Below are positions 7,813 through 14,622 of a stretch of 17,627 nt of DNA, in pieces (the stretch's first letter is position 1; the number at the start of each line of letters is the position of its first letter). The stretch lies in contig CAZUNB010000023.1 of the NCBI GenBank assembly GCA_964622235.1, forward strand, positions 1-17,627, read 5' to 3'. The position numbers and the translations under genes are program-made. This stretch comes from CAZUNB01 sp964622235. Lineage in GTDB: Bacteria; Patescibacteriota; Saccharimonadia; Saccharimonadales; JAGPDM01. Below the pieces are notes generated by a model. The model had not been told where the DNA came from. It saw only the letters and a list, made by a program, of their open reading frames with translations, and did not search any database.

Positions 7813-8913
7813 GCGCGTTCTTTCACAGCCTGAATTAGTCGTTTTTTTAATAGTTTTTGAAAATGTTTTTTCTCAAATGTCAGTGCGTGTTTACGCATAG
7901 CTTTCCTATCATATTTGAGCTTTTCGTTCACCTCAACGGCTCGGTTGATGGCACGAACGGTTTGCTTGGTAAACAAAACACCTGACTTCTTGTGTTCGAC
8001 AGTNNNNNNNNNNCAAGACGCCGCCTTTAGCGAATGCTAACACTGGCGTCCCACAAGCCATGGCATCGATTGGCGCTAGACCAAAGTCTTCTTCTTGTGG
8101 GAAGATAAGCCCTTGGGCAGCGGCGATTAGTTCCCATTTTTTCTTATCTTCGACGAATCCAGCAAATTTGACATTACTTGGGGCTAATTTCTCTAGTCGT
8201 TTCCGGTCTGGTCCGTCACCAATAATGAATAATGTTTTGCCAGTAATCGCGAAAGCTTCAATCACGAGTTCGAGTTTTTTATACGGCGTCAGCGTGGAGA
8301 GCGTGATATAGTAATCACGACGATTTTTGGTGATAAATGAACCATTGAGGTCGGCTGGTGGATATATAACCTCACTATCTTTCTTGTAGTATCTCTTGAT
8401 TCTTTCTTGTGTGGTCTTGCTGTTCGTTAACCAGACGTTTACTCCGCTGTTACCTTTAAGATCCCAAGTTCTAAGTTTTTTAACTTCACGTTTTGCGAGA
8501 GCAGTTTTTAATTTTCCATAGCCCAATTCTTTAATATATTGCTGTGAATAATCCCAAGCAAAGCGCATTGGCGTATGACAGTACGTGACATGTAATGTTG
8601 TTGGACTAACTGTAACATTTTTAGCAAAGGCGCTCGAGCTCGATAGAACCAAATCAAAATCATTTAAATCAAAACTAGCAATTGCTTTTGGGATAAGTGG
8701 TGTTAGTAGGCGGTGGTGCTTTTGGATGGCGCGCGGGACTTTCTGCAAAAAACTGGTGTGGACTTTGCTCGGTTTGAAGTATTCAGCAAACTTATAGTCA
8801 TCAAATAACAATGTGTACAGTTCGGCATCAGGAAACATTTCAGCCATTGCTAAAACCGTCTTCTCTGCTCCCCCGAATACGTCGAACCAATCATGCGCTA
8901 AGGCGATTTTCAT
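7809..8913 (-). CDS. GT4-family glycosyltransferase, interrupted by an assembly gap
   Basis: This is a GT-B fold retaining glycosyltransferase acting at the cytoplasmic membrane face on surface polysaccharide or glycolipid. The N-terminus MKIALAHDWFDVFGGAEK carries the GGAE acceptor-side motif. The C-terminal domain has FIIGDGPDRKRLE, a PQEEDFGLAPIDAMACGTPV block (the E-x7-E motif, with Asp for the second Glu) and AFAKGG. Ten Ns at 8004-8013 break the frame. Beyond them the protein resumes as TVEHKKSGVLFTKQTVRAIN and runs 64 residues to a TGA at 7809-7811, giving about 365 residues, normal for the family. The ATG at 8913 overlaps the mreB stop as ATGA, which decides the start over the upstream TTG at 8922. 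Confidence 0.85.
8004..8013. other. Assembly gap of 10 N inside the GT4 gene
   Basis: Flanking coding sequence is in different frames across the ten Ns, so the number is a placeholder. Family spacing (GGVL, then one residue, then TV) suggests the true missing length is about 3 nt, or another multiple of three. Confidence 0.8.
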
Positions 8914-9920
8914 GGTCGCCAACCAAGCAGTGATTTTTTGTAATCTTCAAGATTCGTAATAGCAGTGCCCGCGCCTTTTACAGTACATAGCAGTGGATCT
9001 TGAGCAACAATGGCTGGAGCACCAATGATTTTGCTTAAGACACGGTCAAGGTTTTTTAGTTGAACAGTGCCGCCCGTTAACATAATGCCGTGCTCAGCAA
9101 TATCGCTGACAAGCTCCGGAGGGGTTTGTTCTATAGTATTTCTAATAGCTCGGATAATTTTTTCGAGTGATTCTTCAATGACTGGTACTAAATCGTTCGG
9201 ATGAATTTTAATAGTTTTAGGTAGACCACCAATCAAATCACGACCATGAATTTCAGTTGCTGAGTTGTCGTCGCTATACATAGCACTACCAATTAACATC
9301 TTGGTTTCTTCAGCCGTGCGCTCGCCGATACCAACGCCGTGCGTATTACGAATAAAGTTAACAATATCGGCATCTATAGATTGACCGCCAACACGGATAC
9401 TGTTTCGAGCAACTACTCCACTGAGAGATATTACAGCGATTTCAGTTGTACCACCACCAATATCCACAATTAGGTTTCCAGTTGGCTCGTTGATTGGTAC
9501 TGCTGCACCAAGTCCGGCGGCAATAGCGCTTTGAATTAGATGAACATGTTGCATTCCGGCTGATTTAGCAGCATCGAGTGCGGCGCGACGTTCGGTACTG
9601 GTTGCACCGCTACTAATACTAATCATTACTTCTGGTAATCGTAGTCGTACACGCCCGAGAGCTTTGTTCATAAAGTGTTTTAGCATCTGCTCAGTAATTA
9701 CATAATCAGCGATTACTCCTGATTTAATTGGACGATACGCTCGAATTGCCTCAGGAGTTCGACCGACCATATCGATGGCGTCATCACCTACTGCAATTAC
9801 TTTGTTGCTTTGTACATCCATCGCAACGACAGTAGGTTCGTTGATAACGATTCCTTTTCCAGGCGCAAAGATACGGGTGCGCGTAGTACCAAGATCGATT
9901 GCAATTCGTTTAGAGAACAT
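8910..9920 (-). CDS. mreB: Rod-shape cytoskeletal protein MreB
   Basis: MreB is an actin-like ATPase that forms membrane filaments and guides cell wall synthesis. From the ATG at 9920 the product has 336 residues, normal for MreB. It contains phosphate-1 IAIDLGTTRTRIF (6-18), phosphate-2 VDIGGGTTEIAVIS (152-165), GIGERTAEETK (197-207) and the adenosine motif GIMLTGGT (278-285). The frame is open further upstream to 9980, but those 20 residues do not resemble MreB and lie across the promoter. Odd feature: the family motif L-I-E-E-P is LIQSA here (128-132), so both glutamates, including the one reported to position the attacking water, are missing. It heads an operon with two glycosyltransferases coupled by ATGA overlaps; mreC and mreD are not in the window. 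Confidence 0.93.
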   Translation of the reverse strand: MFSKRIAIDLGTTRTRIFAPGKGIVINEPTVVAMDVQSNKVIAVGDDAIDMVGRTPEAIRAYRPIKSGVIADYVITEQMLKHFMNKALGRVRLRLPEVMISISSGATSTERRAALDAAKSAGMQHVHLIQSAIAAGLGAAVPINEPTGNLIVDIGGGTTEIAVISLSGVVARNSIRVGGQSIDADIVNFIRNTHGVGIGERTAEETKMLIGSAMYSDDNSATEIHGRDLIGGLPKTIKIHPNDLVPVIEESLEKIIRAIRNTIEQTPPELVSDIAEHGIMLTGGTVQLKNLDRVLSKIIGAPAIVAQDPLLCTVKGAGTAITNLEDYKKSLLGWRP

Positions 9921-9930
9921 CTTAATTAAC

Positions 9931-9936
9931 AGTATA
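9931..9936 (-). promoter_or_regulatory. -10 box of the mreB operon
   Basis: TATACT on the minus strand lies 10 nt before the mreB ATG. Transcription would begin only a few bases before the start codon, so the message is nearly leaderless. No clear -35 or Shine-Dalgarno was found. Confidence 0.5.
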
Positions 9937-10001
9937 CGGCACAGAGCCGAGCCCCACCACCCTATTCTGCTATTCTGCAACTAAACGTACTACGTGTTTG
10001 A

Positions 10002-10010
10002 TGCTATACT
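10002..10010 (+). promoter_or_regulatory. Extended -10 promoter of the PEGA gene
   Basis: TGC-TATACT (hexamer 10005-10010) lies 24 nt before the ATG at 10035. The leader carries only a weak AAAGAAA purine run. It is divergent from the mreB promoter, about 70 bp away. Confidence 0.5.
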
Positions 10011-10034
10011 AATAACTATTAATTAAAGAAACTC

Positions 10035-11504
10035 ATGAACAAAACTAACGACACAAAAGCTAAAATAATCCGCTACACGGGCTATTTCCTGACAACAATT
10101 ATTGTAATAATTGGTGCGATAATTTTGTTTAATTTTGCTCTTGGCTACAGCTACAACCCTAAAACTGGCGAAATAGTAAGTCGTGGCCTGTATATCTTTC
10201 GTTCGCGCCCCGTGAATGCCTCGTTGTATATTGATGACCGAAAAAAACCACAAAGTATCCCTATAGAAACTACGTTACCGAAAGGTTCACACCAGCTGAC
10301 GCTTAAAGCCAAGGGTTACCGCGATTGGTCCGATAATCTCACCTCAGTTGGCGAAGATATTGTTTGGGTAAATTACCCATTCTTAGTGCCGAATAAAATT
10401 AAAATAGTTGAGCAAGCAGAGCTGCCACAAGCCGAAGCTCAGGGCATTAGTCTTGATAGAAAGATTATTTTGCAAGCTTCAACAGTCGATGGAGCTGCTT
10501 CATTGAATAACGTAAAAATTGATCGTGATAAAACTGATCAATCAACGCTCCAGATGCCAGAAAGTGTTACCGATAATTTACGAGGATTTATAGCTCAAGA
10601 TGTGCAACTTGCACCAAACGGACGCTATGCGGTGATAAAATATGGCTTGCCTGCCGAGCAAGTTACCAAGCATCTGTTCGTCAACATCCGCTCTCCGGAA
10701 AATAGTACGGTACTAGAAGATACATTTGCTCGAAGCATCGATAGTTTTGAATTCTCTCCAGACAGCAACCAAGATCTGTATATTCTGTCTAGTTCCGAAT
10801 TATTTATGATAAATCTTAACAACAACACATTGAGCGCCGTTATTGCTCGAGACGTAACGCAGCTTTCAGCGCGAGACTACGTCACTATTACTCGCCAAAC
10901 CGCTGAAGATGCTCCATACGAAGTATATCGGGTTAAAGATACCGAGCTCGAAAAAGCCCCGATCGCTTATTTCCCAAATGATGAGTCCGTCAATGATGTG
11001 CAGGCAGTTGAATATAAGAAACGCAAAATTGTTCTTATAGCTACCAGCAAGAAATCTCAAGTTAAGATTAATTTCGACACCGAGAACCCGACAGTGATTG
11101 AGCTGCCGATCATCGGTCAAGAAATTTTGATGAGTCCGGCCAATCGTCATGGGTTAATTACAGATGGGAAAAATCATTATCAGTCTTACGATATTGAATT
11201 CGATAAGAAATATGAATTTGAATTAGAAAAACAACTAACGAATCTGTCTTGGTTTGATTCGTGGCACCTGAGTGCAATCGAAGAGGACGGGAAAGCCGTG
11301 ATGTTTGAGTTTGGTGGCAAGAACTTTGAAACATTATTTGAAGCTAAAAACCTAAATAAAGTTTTCCTCGACGGACGATTGGAGAATGTCTATGGTCTCA
11401 CTACAGTTGAACCAGAGAAAGCCAGCAATGTTGATGCCGCTAATTCTGAGCCAAGTAAGCCAGTTATGCAAAAGTTACTAAACGGACCTTTAAAAGTTAA
11501 ATAA
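10035..11504 (+). CDS. PEGA-domain membrane protein with a beta-propeller-like C-terminal region
   Basis: The 489-residue protein begins with a short cytoplasmic tail and one membrane helix (about 14-37, TGYFLTTIIVIIGAIILF). A PEGA domain follows (about 50-115). Its pattern is the classic one: strands with PVNASLYIDD, PIETTLPKGSHQLTLKAKGY and a closing W. PEGA domains are small surface modules. The remaining 370 residues alternate short beta-strands (APNGRYAVIKYG, FSPDSNQDLYILSS, SPANRHGLITDG) like WD40/TolB-type blades. The tail is polar. It is probably an extracytoplasmic surface protein. The ligand is unknown. The gene stands alone, divergent from mreB. Confidence 0.8.
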   Translation: MNKTNDTKAKIIRYTGYFLTTIIVIIGAIILFNFALGYSYNPKTGEIVSRGLYIFRSRPVNASLYIDDRKKPQSIPIETTLPKGSHQLTLKAKGYRDWSDNLTSVGEDIVWVNYPFLVPNKIKIVEQAELPQAEAQGISLDRKIILQASTVDGAASLNNVKIDRDKTDQSTLQMPESVTDNLRGFIAQDVQLAPNGRYAVIKYGLPAEQVTKHLFVNIRSPENSTVLEDTFARSIDSFEFSPDSNQDLYILSSSELFMINLNNNTLSAVIARDVTQLSARDYVTITRQTAEDAPYEVYRVKDTELEKAPIAYFPNDESVNDVQAVEYKKRKIVLIATSKKSQVKINFDTENPTVIELPIIGQEILMSPANRHGLITDGKNHYQSYDIEFDKKYEFELEKQLTNLSWFDSWHLSAIEEDGKAVMFEFGGKNFETLFEAKNLNKVFLDGRLENVYGLTTVEPEKASNVDAANSEPSKPVMQKLLNGPLKVK

Positions 11505-11552
11505 CGAAATTTTTAGCTAAAAGATAAAACTAAACTAGAACATAAAAAGCTA

Positions 11553-11585
11553 ATGCTTGCTATATCTAGGCTATTAATGTAATTG
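11553..11585 (+). promoter_or_regulatory. Promoter of the small gene at 11612
   Basis: ATGCTTGCTA (11553-11562) contains -35 TTGCTA. A 17-bp spacer leads to a weak -10, TAATTG (11580-11585). The sequence up to ATGCTTGC is identical to that before the gene at 4829. Confidence 0.4.
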
Positions 11586-11611
11586 TTGGCTTAGATAAAG
11601 AAGGAAAAAAT

Positions 11612-11770
11612 ATGATCGCTATAGATATGGAATTTACACGAACCTCCAGTAGTCTCGAAGGAGAGGCGCCACTCGATAATTCTGTTTTGAGTAGTGTTGT
11701 GTGCATTTCTCGAGAAGATGGTCCAGAGGCCCCAGACGCTACAGGGGGAAAAAGTACCGAATGTACATAA
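11612..11770 (+). CDS. Small orphan ORF, first part of a probable frameshifted gene
   Basis: The 52-residue ORF (MIAIDMEFTRTSSSLEGEAP...) has a good start: AGAAGG about 8 nt upstream and an ATRCTTG-type promoter. It resembles no family I know. Near its end the frame crosses GGG-GGA-AAA, a perfect X-XXY-YYZ slippery heptamer. A -1 shift there enters the next ORF, giving a 129-residue fusion with no other break. Without the shift it stops at 11768-11770. It therefore may be the N-terminal part of one protein whose second half lies at 11761-12000. The break is programmed, mutational or a homopolymer sequencing error. Confidence 0.55.
   Translation: MIAIDMEFTRTSSSLEGEAPLDNSVLSSVVCISREDGPEAPDATGGKSTECT
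11744..11753 (+). other. Slippery run G5A5 joining two overlapping frames
   Basis: In the zero frame of the 11612 ORF, G-GGA-AAA occupies 11746-11752. The -1 frame continues into the Cys-rich ORF ending at 12000. A short GTAC/GTAC inverted repeat lies just downstream (11754-11766), too weak to count as a clear stimulator. Confidence 0.5.
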
Positions 11771-12000
11771 ATTACGCACTATCAGTTGGCGACTCAAAAT
11801 TGCTAGAGTTAATCAATAGTTCTCAGCGAAATCGATTCGCTGCTGGTGCTGGTCGGTTTTGTGCTAATTGTTGGGCGCAATATGGTGGTTGCGATTCTTT
11901 TTCGCGCCCACCAGAAGCGGTTCAAGATCCAGAAGATTTACTTTGGAACCCATCATTTTTAGATGCTTATGTTAATGAAAGCTGGCGAGGTCTTCAATAA
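11761..12000 (+). CDS. Small Cys-rich orphan ORF, probable second part of the frameshifted gene
   Basis: From the ATG at 11761 this frame gives 79 residues. The middle section, GRFCANCWAQYGGCDSF, has a C-x2-C-x6-C arrangement that could bind metal. It is followed by SRPPEAVQDPEDLLW. No known family is recognised. The first in-frame start has only a displaced purine run upstream, while the preceding ORF has a proper ribosome binding site and lies exactly one frame away. Production as a -1 fusion is therefore the simpler reading. Upstream codons of this frame (Arg-rich, from about 11701) look unlike coding sequence and belong to the other frame. The stop abuts the sortase stop with one base between. 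Confidence 0.55.
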   Translation: MYINYALSVGDSKLLELINSSQRNRFAAGAGRFCANCWAQYGGCDSFSRPPEAVQDPEDLLWNPSFLDAYVNESWRGLQ

Positions 12001-12001
12001 A

Positions 12002-13462
12002 CTAAAAAAATGATTTTAATAGGTTGTTAAGTAGGCTCGGTGGCGCGCTTGGCACAGACTTGCCTGTAGTTGGAACATCTGCTTGATTCTCTGGTTTGCT
12101 CTTATCTGGTACCGGACTAATCTGTCGTGCCTGAACAAATAGTCGCTGCCAGCTTGTCCCTGGTGGTGTACAAGTTATTAAACTGACGATTGGCTCCTGG
12201 ACTTGTTGATTGATTAAACTAAAATCGTTTGGCTCGACTACTTTCTTGTTAAAAACCTCATAGACATAGCGCTTTGAGTTGTAATGAAGCTCAATCGTAT
12301 CTCCATTTTCTAACCGATCGAGCAGTACGAATGCCGTCTTATAATTCCCGGAATTCCAAAAGTTATTGGTATTGTGACCAAGAATGACGTTGTTGCCAAC
12401 TTGCCCTGGTAGCGCAGTATTCGCATAGTGCACTACCCCGTTTTCAAGGCCTCGCTGGATAGTAGCTTCGTCATAGGTGGTAATATCGTAATTTACCGGA
12501 ACATTAACGTTGATTTTTGGAATGATAACTTTTGACTCGGGTGCAACTTCTTGGTCGATGGTAATATCGGTAATTACTGGAACATCGACACGATCACCAG
12601 GACTCGTGTAGTACGAAACCTGCCCGATGATTACTTGGTTTTGGAAAGTAATCATCACGATTATGACGACAGTTACGGCTGATAGAAGTGCCTTGAGTCG
12701 ACCGCTGCGATGTTTTTTCTTTGGTTTATTGACGTTATGCCCAATTTTATCTTGCTCAGCTGCTCGAATATTCATGCGTTGGACTTGAACAACTGACTCC
12801 TTTGGAGCAGGTTGGTGTTTCTTTGCTACCAGAGCAGGTTGCGGTTTTGGCTGCTTGGGTTTAGGAGGTGCCGGTTCAACTTTTTGCGGTGGCAACGGTT
12901 GGATAGCTCGTTGCTCGAATTTGGTTGGCTTTTTTTGTTTCGATGGTTGTGGTTTCAGTGTGATTTTTTTCGGTGGTTCAACTTTTGACACTTTTTTTTC
13001 AGCCTTGGACTTGGCATCATCAACCAAGTGAATGTTTTGAGCTGGTGGCAACGAGAATACGGCTAGTTCATCTGGTGCTTCTGGCTGTTCATTTGACGAG
13101 CGTCTTGGTTGGTTGTTCTCGAGCTTGATGTCTACCTTGTCAGGTACCGGTACTGGACGTGGCGACTGGTCAACAGCAGGTATGTATATGGGTTCCTTGG
13201 GTGTAGCTACTTGGGGTACAACTGGAGCGAGCGGCATAATCGGTTCCGGCGGCTGGCCTGGACTACCACTCTCCCGTTGTGGCGCAATATTAGTCGGTTG
13301 TGCTGGCTGTGGCTGTTGCGTAGGTTGGAAGATAGGTTCAGGTGCCTGATGCGCTGCAGAACTAGCCCTGCCACCACTATAGATACTTTGAAGCTTGGCA
13401 CGAGCTAAAGCTGCAGCTTTAGCGCCATTATCATCGATATCATCTTTTTTATCATTTGGCAT
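12002..13462 (-). CDS. Sortase with a long proline-rich cytoplasmic N-terminus
   Basis: Sortases cleave a C-terminal sorting signal and join the protein to the cell wall or to another pilin. Of 486 residues, 1-250 are Pro/Gln/Lys-rich and probably disordered. A basic patch (KPKKKHRSGR) and one membrane helix follow (about 256-275). The sortase beta-barrel covers about 310-450. The catalytic triad is visible: His363 in NNVILGHNTNNFW, Cys431 in SLITCTPPG and Arg440 in WQRLFVQA. The TC-TPPGTSWQRL pattern fits class D/E-like sortases. The tail (451-486) contains VPTTG at 463-467, which resembles the sortase substrate motif. The ATG is preceded by a leaderless-type promoter. No obvious LPXTG substrate is encoded nearby. 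Confidence 0.9.
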   Translation of the reverse strand: MPNDKKDDIDDNGAKAAALARAKLQSIYSGGRASSAAHQAPEPIFQPTQQPQPAQPTNIAPQRESGSPGQPPEPIMPLAPVVPQVATPKEPIYIPAVDQSPRPVPVPDKVDIKLENNQPRRSSNEQPEAPDELAVFSLPPAQNIHLVDDAKSKAEKKVSKVEPPKKITLKPQPSKQKKPTKFEQRAIQPLPPQKVEPAPPKPKQPKPQPALVAKKHQPAPKESVVQVQRMNIRAAEQDKIGHNVNKPKKKHRSGRLKALLSAVTVVIIVMITFQNQVIIGQVSYYTSPGDRVDVPVITDITIDQEVAPESKVIIPKINVNVPVNYDITTYDEATIQRGLENGVVHYANTALPGQVGNNVILGHNTNNFWNSGNYKTAFVLLDRLENGDTIELHYNSKRYVYEVFNKKVVEPNDFSLINQQVQEPIVSLITCTPPGTSWQRLFVQARQISPVPDKSKPENQADVPTTGKSVPSAPPSLLNNLLKSFF

Positions 13463-13475
13463 ATGCTTTAGTATA
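13463..13475 (-). promoter_or_regulatory. -10 box of the sortase gene, leaderless
   Basis: TATACT (13470-13475, minus strand) is followed by exactly 7 nt and the ATG. A weak TTTTAC lies at -35 distance. No Shine-Dalgarno sequence is present. Confidence 0.55.
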
Positions 13476-13550
13476 GCGTAAATACTCTAGTAGTAAAAAG
13501 CACGAATATCTAGAAAAATCCCTGAAAACAAGCTAAACTGTATCATTAGT

Positions 13551-13565
13551 ACATTACAGTAATGT
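13551..13565. repeat. 15-bp perfect palindrome before the tRNA-Leu gene
   Basis: ACATTAC-A-GTAATGT is a perfect dyad with a single central base. Its right arm contains TAATGT, which ends 7 nt before the tRNA 5' end and could be the -10 box. It may be an operator overlapping the tRNA promoter, or chance in AT-rich DNA. Confidence 0.4.
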
Positions 13566-13572
13566 GAACTAC

Positions 13573-13661
13573 GGCGCGGTGGCGGAATTGGTAGACGCGC
13601 GGGATTCAAAATCCCGTTTGGATAATACCGAGTGAGGGTTCGATTCCCTCCCGCGCCACCA
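13573..13661 (+). tRNA. tRNA-Leu (anticodon CAA)
   Basis: The acceptor stem GGCGCGG pairs with CCGCGCC, followed by discriminator A and an encoded CCA. The D-arm GCGGAATTGGTAGACGC is followed by an anticodon stem CGGGA/TCCCG with the seven-base loop TTCAAAA, giving anticodon CAA for UUG codons. A long variable arm (TTTGGATAATACCGAG) marks it as a class II tRNA, as expected for leucine. The T-arm is GAGGG-TTCGATT-CCCTC. The last 18 bases take part in a direct repeat with a second copy at 13837. Confidence 0.95.
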
Positions 13662-13662
13662 A
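13644..13662 (+). repeat. Direct repeat, left copy: 3' end of tRNA-Leu (att-like)
   Basis: TTCCCTCCCGCGCCACCAA runs from the T-loop edge through CCA plus one base. An identical copy lies at 13837-13855, 193 bp away. Duplicated tRNA 3' ends are the usual footprint of tyrosine-recombinase integration. Confidence 0.6.
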
Positions 13663-13800
13663 TGAAAGTGTCGCCTGAAATGGCGGCGTTTTCATTGGTG
13701 ATGGAGACGGGGTTGAGAACCCATATTTTTGCGCGAGCAAAAAAGGGTTCGTAAGGAGCGAAGGTTTATGAAAGCACTGCTTTAGCTGTATTTTCATAAA
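13661..13800 (+). other. Hairpin-rich insert between tRNA end repeats
   Basis: Three hairpins follow in series. (1) AATGAAAGTGTCGCC (13661-13675) pairs along its whole length with 13682-13696, with three G-U pairs and a TGAAAT loop. (2) GAACCC (13717-13722) and TTTTTGC pair with GCAAAAA and GGGTTC (13745-13750) around a GCGA tetraloop. (3) TTTATGAAA (13765-13773) pairs with TTTCATAAA (13792-13800). No credible gene lies inside. The insert could be a miniature element, an excision scar or a structured RNA read through from the tRNA. Confidence 0.5.
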
Positions 13801-13836
13801 ACTGTAGCGAACGGAATAGTGAACGCAGTGAGCGTC

Positions 13837-13855
13837 TTCCCTCCCGCGCCACCAA
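13837..13855 (+). repeat. Direct repeat, right copy of the tRNA-Leu 3' end (att-like)
   Basis: This is identical over 19 bp to 13644-13662. The strong terminator hairpin begins 4 bp after it, where a terminator would be expected for the intact tRNA gene before any insertion. Confidence 0.6.
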
Positions 13856-13858
13856 GCA

Positions 13859-13886
13859 AAAAACACGGCTTTCGAGTTGTGTTTTT
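13859..13886 (+). terminator. Intrinsic terminator with UUCG tetraloop
   Basis: AAAAACACGGCT (13859-13870) and AGTTGTGTTTTT (13875-13886) form a 12-bp stem, two pairs being G-U, around TTCG. The T-rich arm provides the run. Because A's precede and T's follow, it could work in both directions. It probably ends the tRNA-Leu transcript. Confidence 0.7.
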
Positions 13887-13974
13887 ACCTTTCTTTTATG
13901 TTTATATATTCTATATACTTATTATTCACCCATTTGATCTAGGACAGTAGATAACCGTAAGAATTAAATAAACT

Positions 13975-14007
13975 ATACTTGATAATATCTCACTACTATG
14001 ATATTAA
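13975..14007 (+). promoter_or_regulatory. Promoter of the small gene at 14041
   Basis: ATACTTGATA (13975-13984) holds -35 TTGATA. A 17-bp spacer leads to TATTAA (14002-14007). The leader carries AAGGAG 8-9 nt before the ATG. A TATACT at 13974-13979 overlaps and is an alternative -10. Confidence 0.45.
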
Positions 14008-14040
14008 TTAATACATAGAAATAATTTAAGGAGTTTTATT

Positions 14041-14622
14041 ATGTCGAGTTTTATACCAGCATTAGCCGGAATGGATGGATCTTTTCCTGTAGGTTTTGTG
14101 CCGCCACGCTTAAGGCCGGGATTCACAACAGAAGAAGAAGTGATAGGAAATGAGACGTCATTTTCGCTAACTGAAGTCACCACTGGAGCAGTCAACGTAG
14201 GACGAGGTTTAGATCGGCTAACGTTGGATAACACTACTGGAGGAGCATTACGTACTGCCGGACGGATCGCGTTTAAAAGCCATGAGTGGACAGATGGAAT
14301 AGGCGCGTACATTGAAGGTGCAGAGGCGTTAGATTCTACAGAATGTAGCCAGGTAAATGTTCCAGGCTGCTCTATTTTAACCGGAGAAATTATAGATGCG
14401 GCTAAAGACAGAGGCGTAGCCTTCGATGGTGCTCGTGGTCTATACAACACTCTTGGTGCCATAGGTAGAGCCTCAGGTTTCCACCATGGATATACCGAAA
14501 GAGAGCTATTGACCGGGCCTTTAAGAGGCATATTCGGCAGCGGAGACCCAGCTATTGGTAAAGCTTTTCCTGGCGTAGGTGCTCCTGAAGGATTCCGCTT
14601 CTTCCAAGAAAGTCCATGCTAA
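14041..14622 (+). CDS. Small orphan protein with a duplicated C-terminal module
   Basis: The 193-residue product is not similar to any family I recognise. There is no signal peptide or membrane helix. Two cysteines sit in ECSQVNVPGCS and a third is the last residue. The C-terminal stretch IFGSGDPAIGKAFPGVGAP (about residues 164-182) is encoded by a 59-bp sequence that recurs twice downstream with perfect nucleotide identity. In this copy it is followed by the tail EGFRFFQESPC. Start: ATG with AAGGAG upstream and a promoter at 13975-14007. The stop TAA overlaps the ATG of the next ORF (ATGCTAA), so the duplicate may be translated by coupling. Perfect identity of the repeats at DNA level suggests a recent duplication or ongoing gene conversion. 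Confidence 0.7.
   Translation: MSSFIPALAGMDGSFPVGFVPPRLRPGFTTEEEVIGNETSFSLTEVTTGAVNVGRGLDRLTLDNTTGGALRTAGRIAFKSHEWTDGIGAYIEGAEALDSTECSQVNVPGCSILTGEIIDAAKDRGVAFDGARGLYNTLGAIGRASGFHHGYTERELLTGPLRGIFGSGDPAIGKAFPGVGAPEGFRFFQESPC
14528..14586 (+). repeat. 59-bp direct repeat, copy 1 (inside the orphan gene)
   Basis: It begins GCATATTCGGCAGCGGAG and ends GTAGGTGCTCCT, encoding the IFGSGDPAIGKAFPGVGAP module. A short match (CCTTTAA) also precedes copies 1 and 2. Confidence 0.9.

Noticed and set aside
7933..8003. C-terminus of the GT4 protein as read straight through the ten Ns (CRTQEVRCFVYQANRS...)
   Set aside because: It is out of frame because the N count is arbitrary. The other frame gives family-like sequence ending in an ATGA overlap with the next gene.
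13606..13866. Minus-strand ORF of 86 residues across the tRNA-Leu and its downstream insert
   Set aside because: It runs through a tRNA and hairpins and is not protein-like; an artefact of overlapping an RNA gene.
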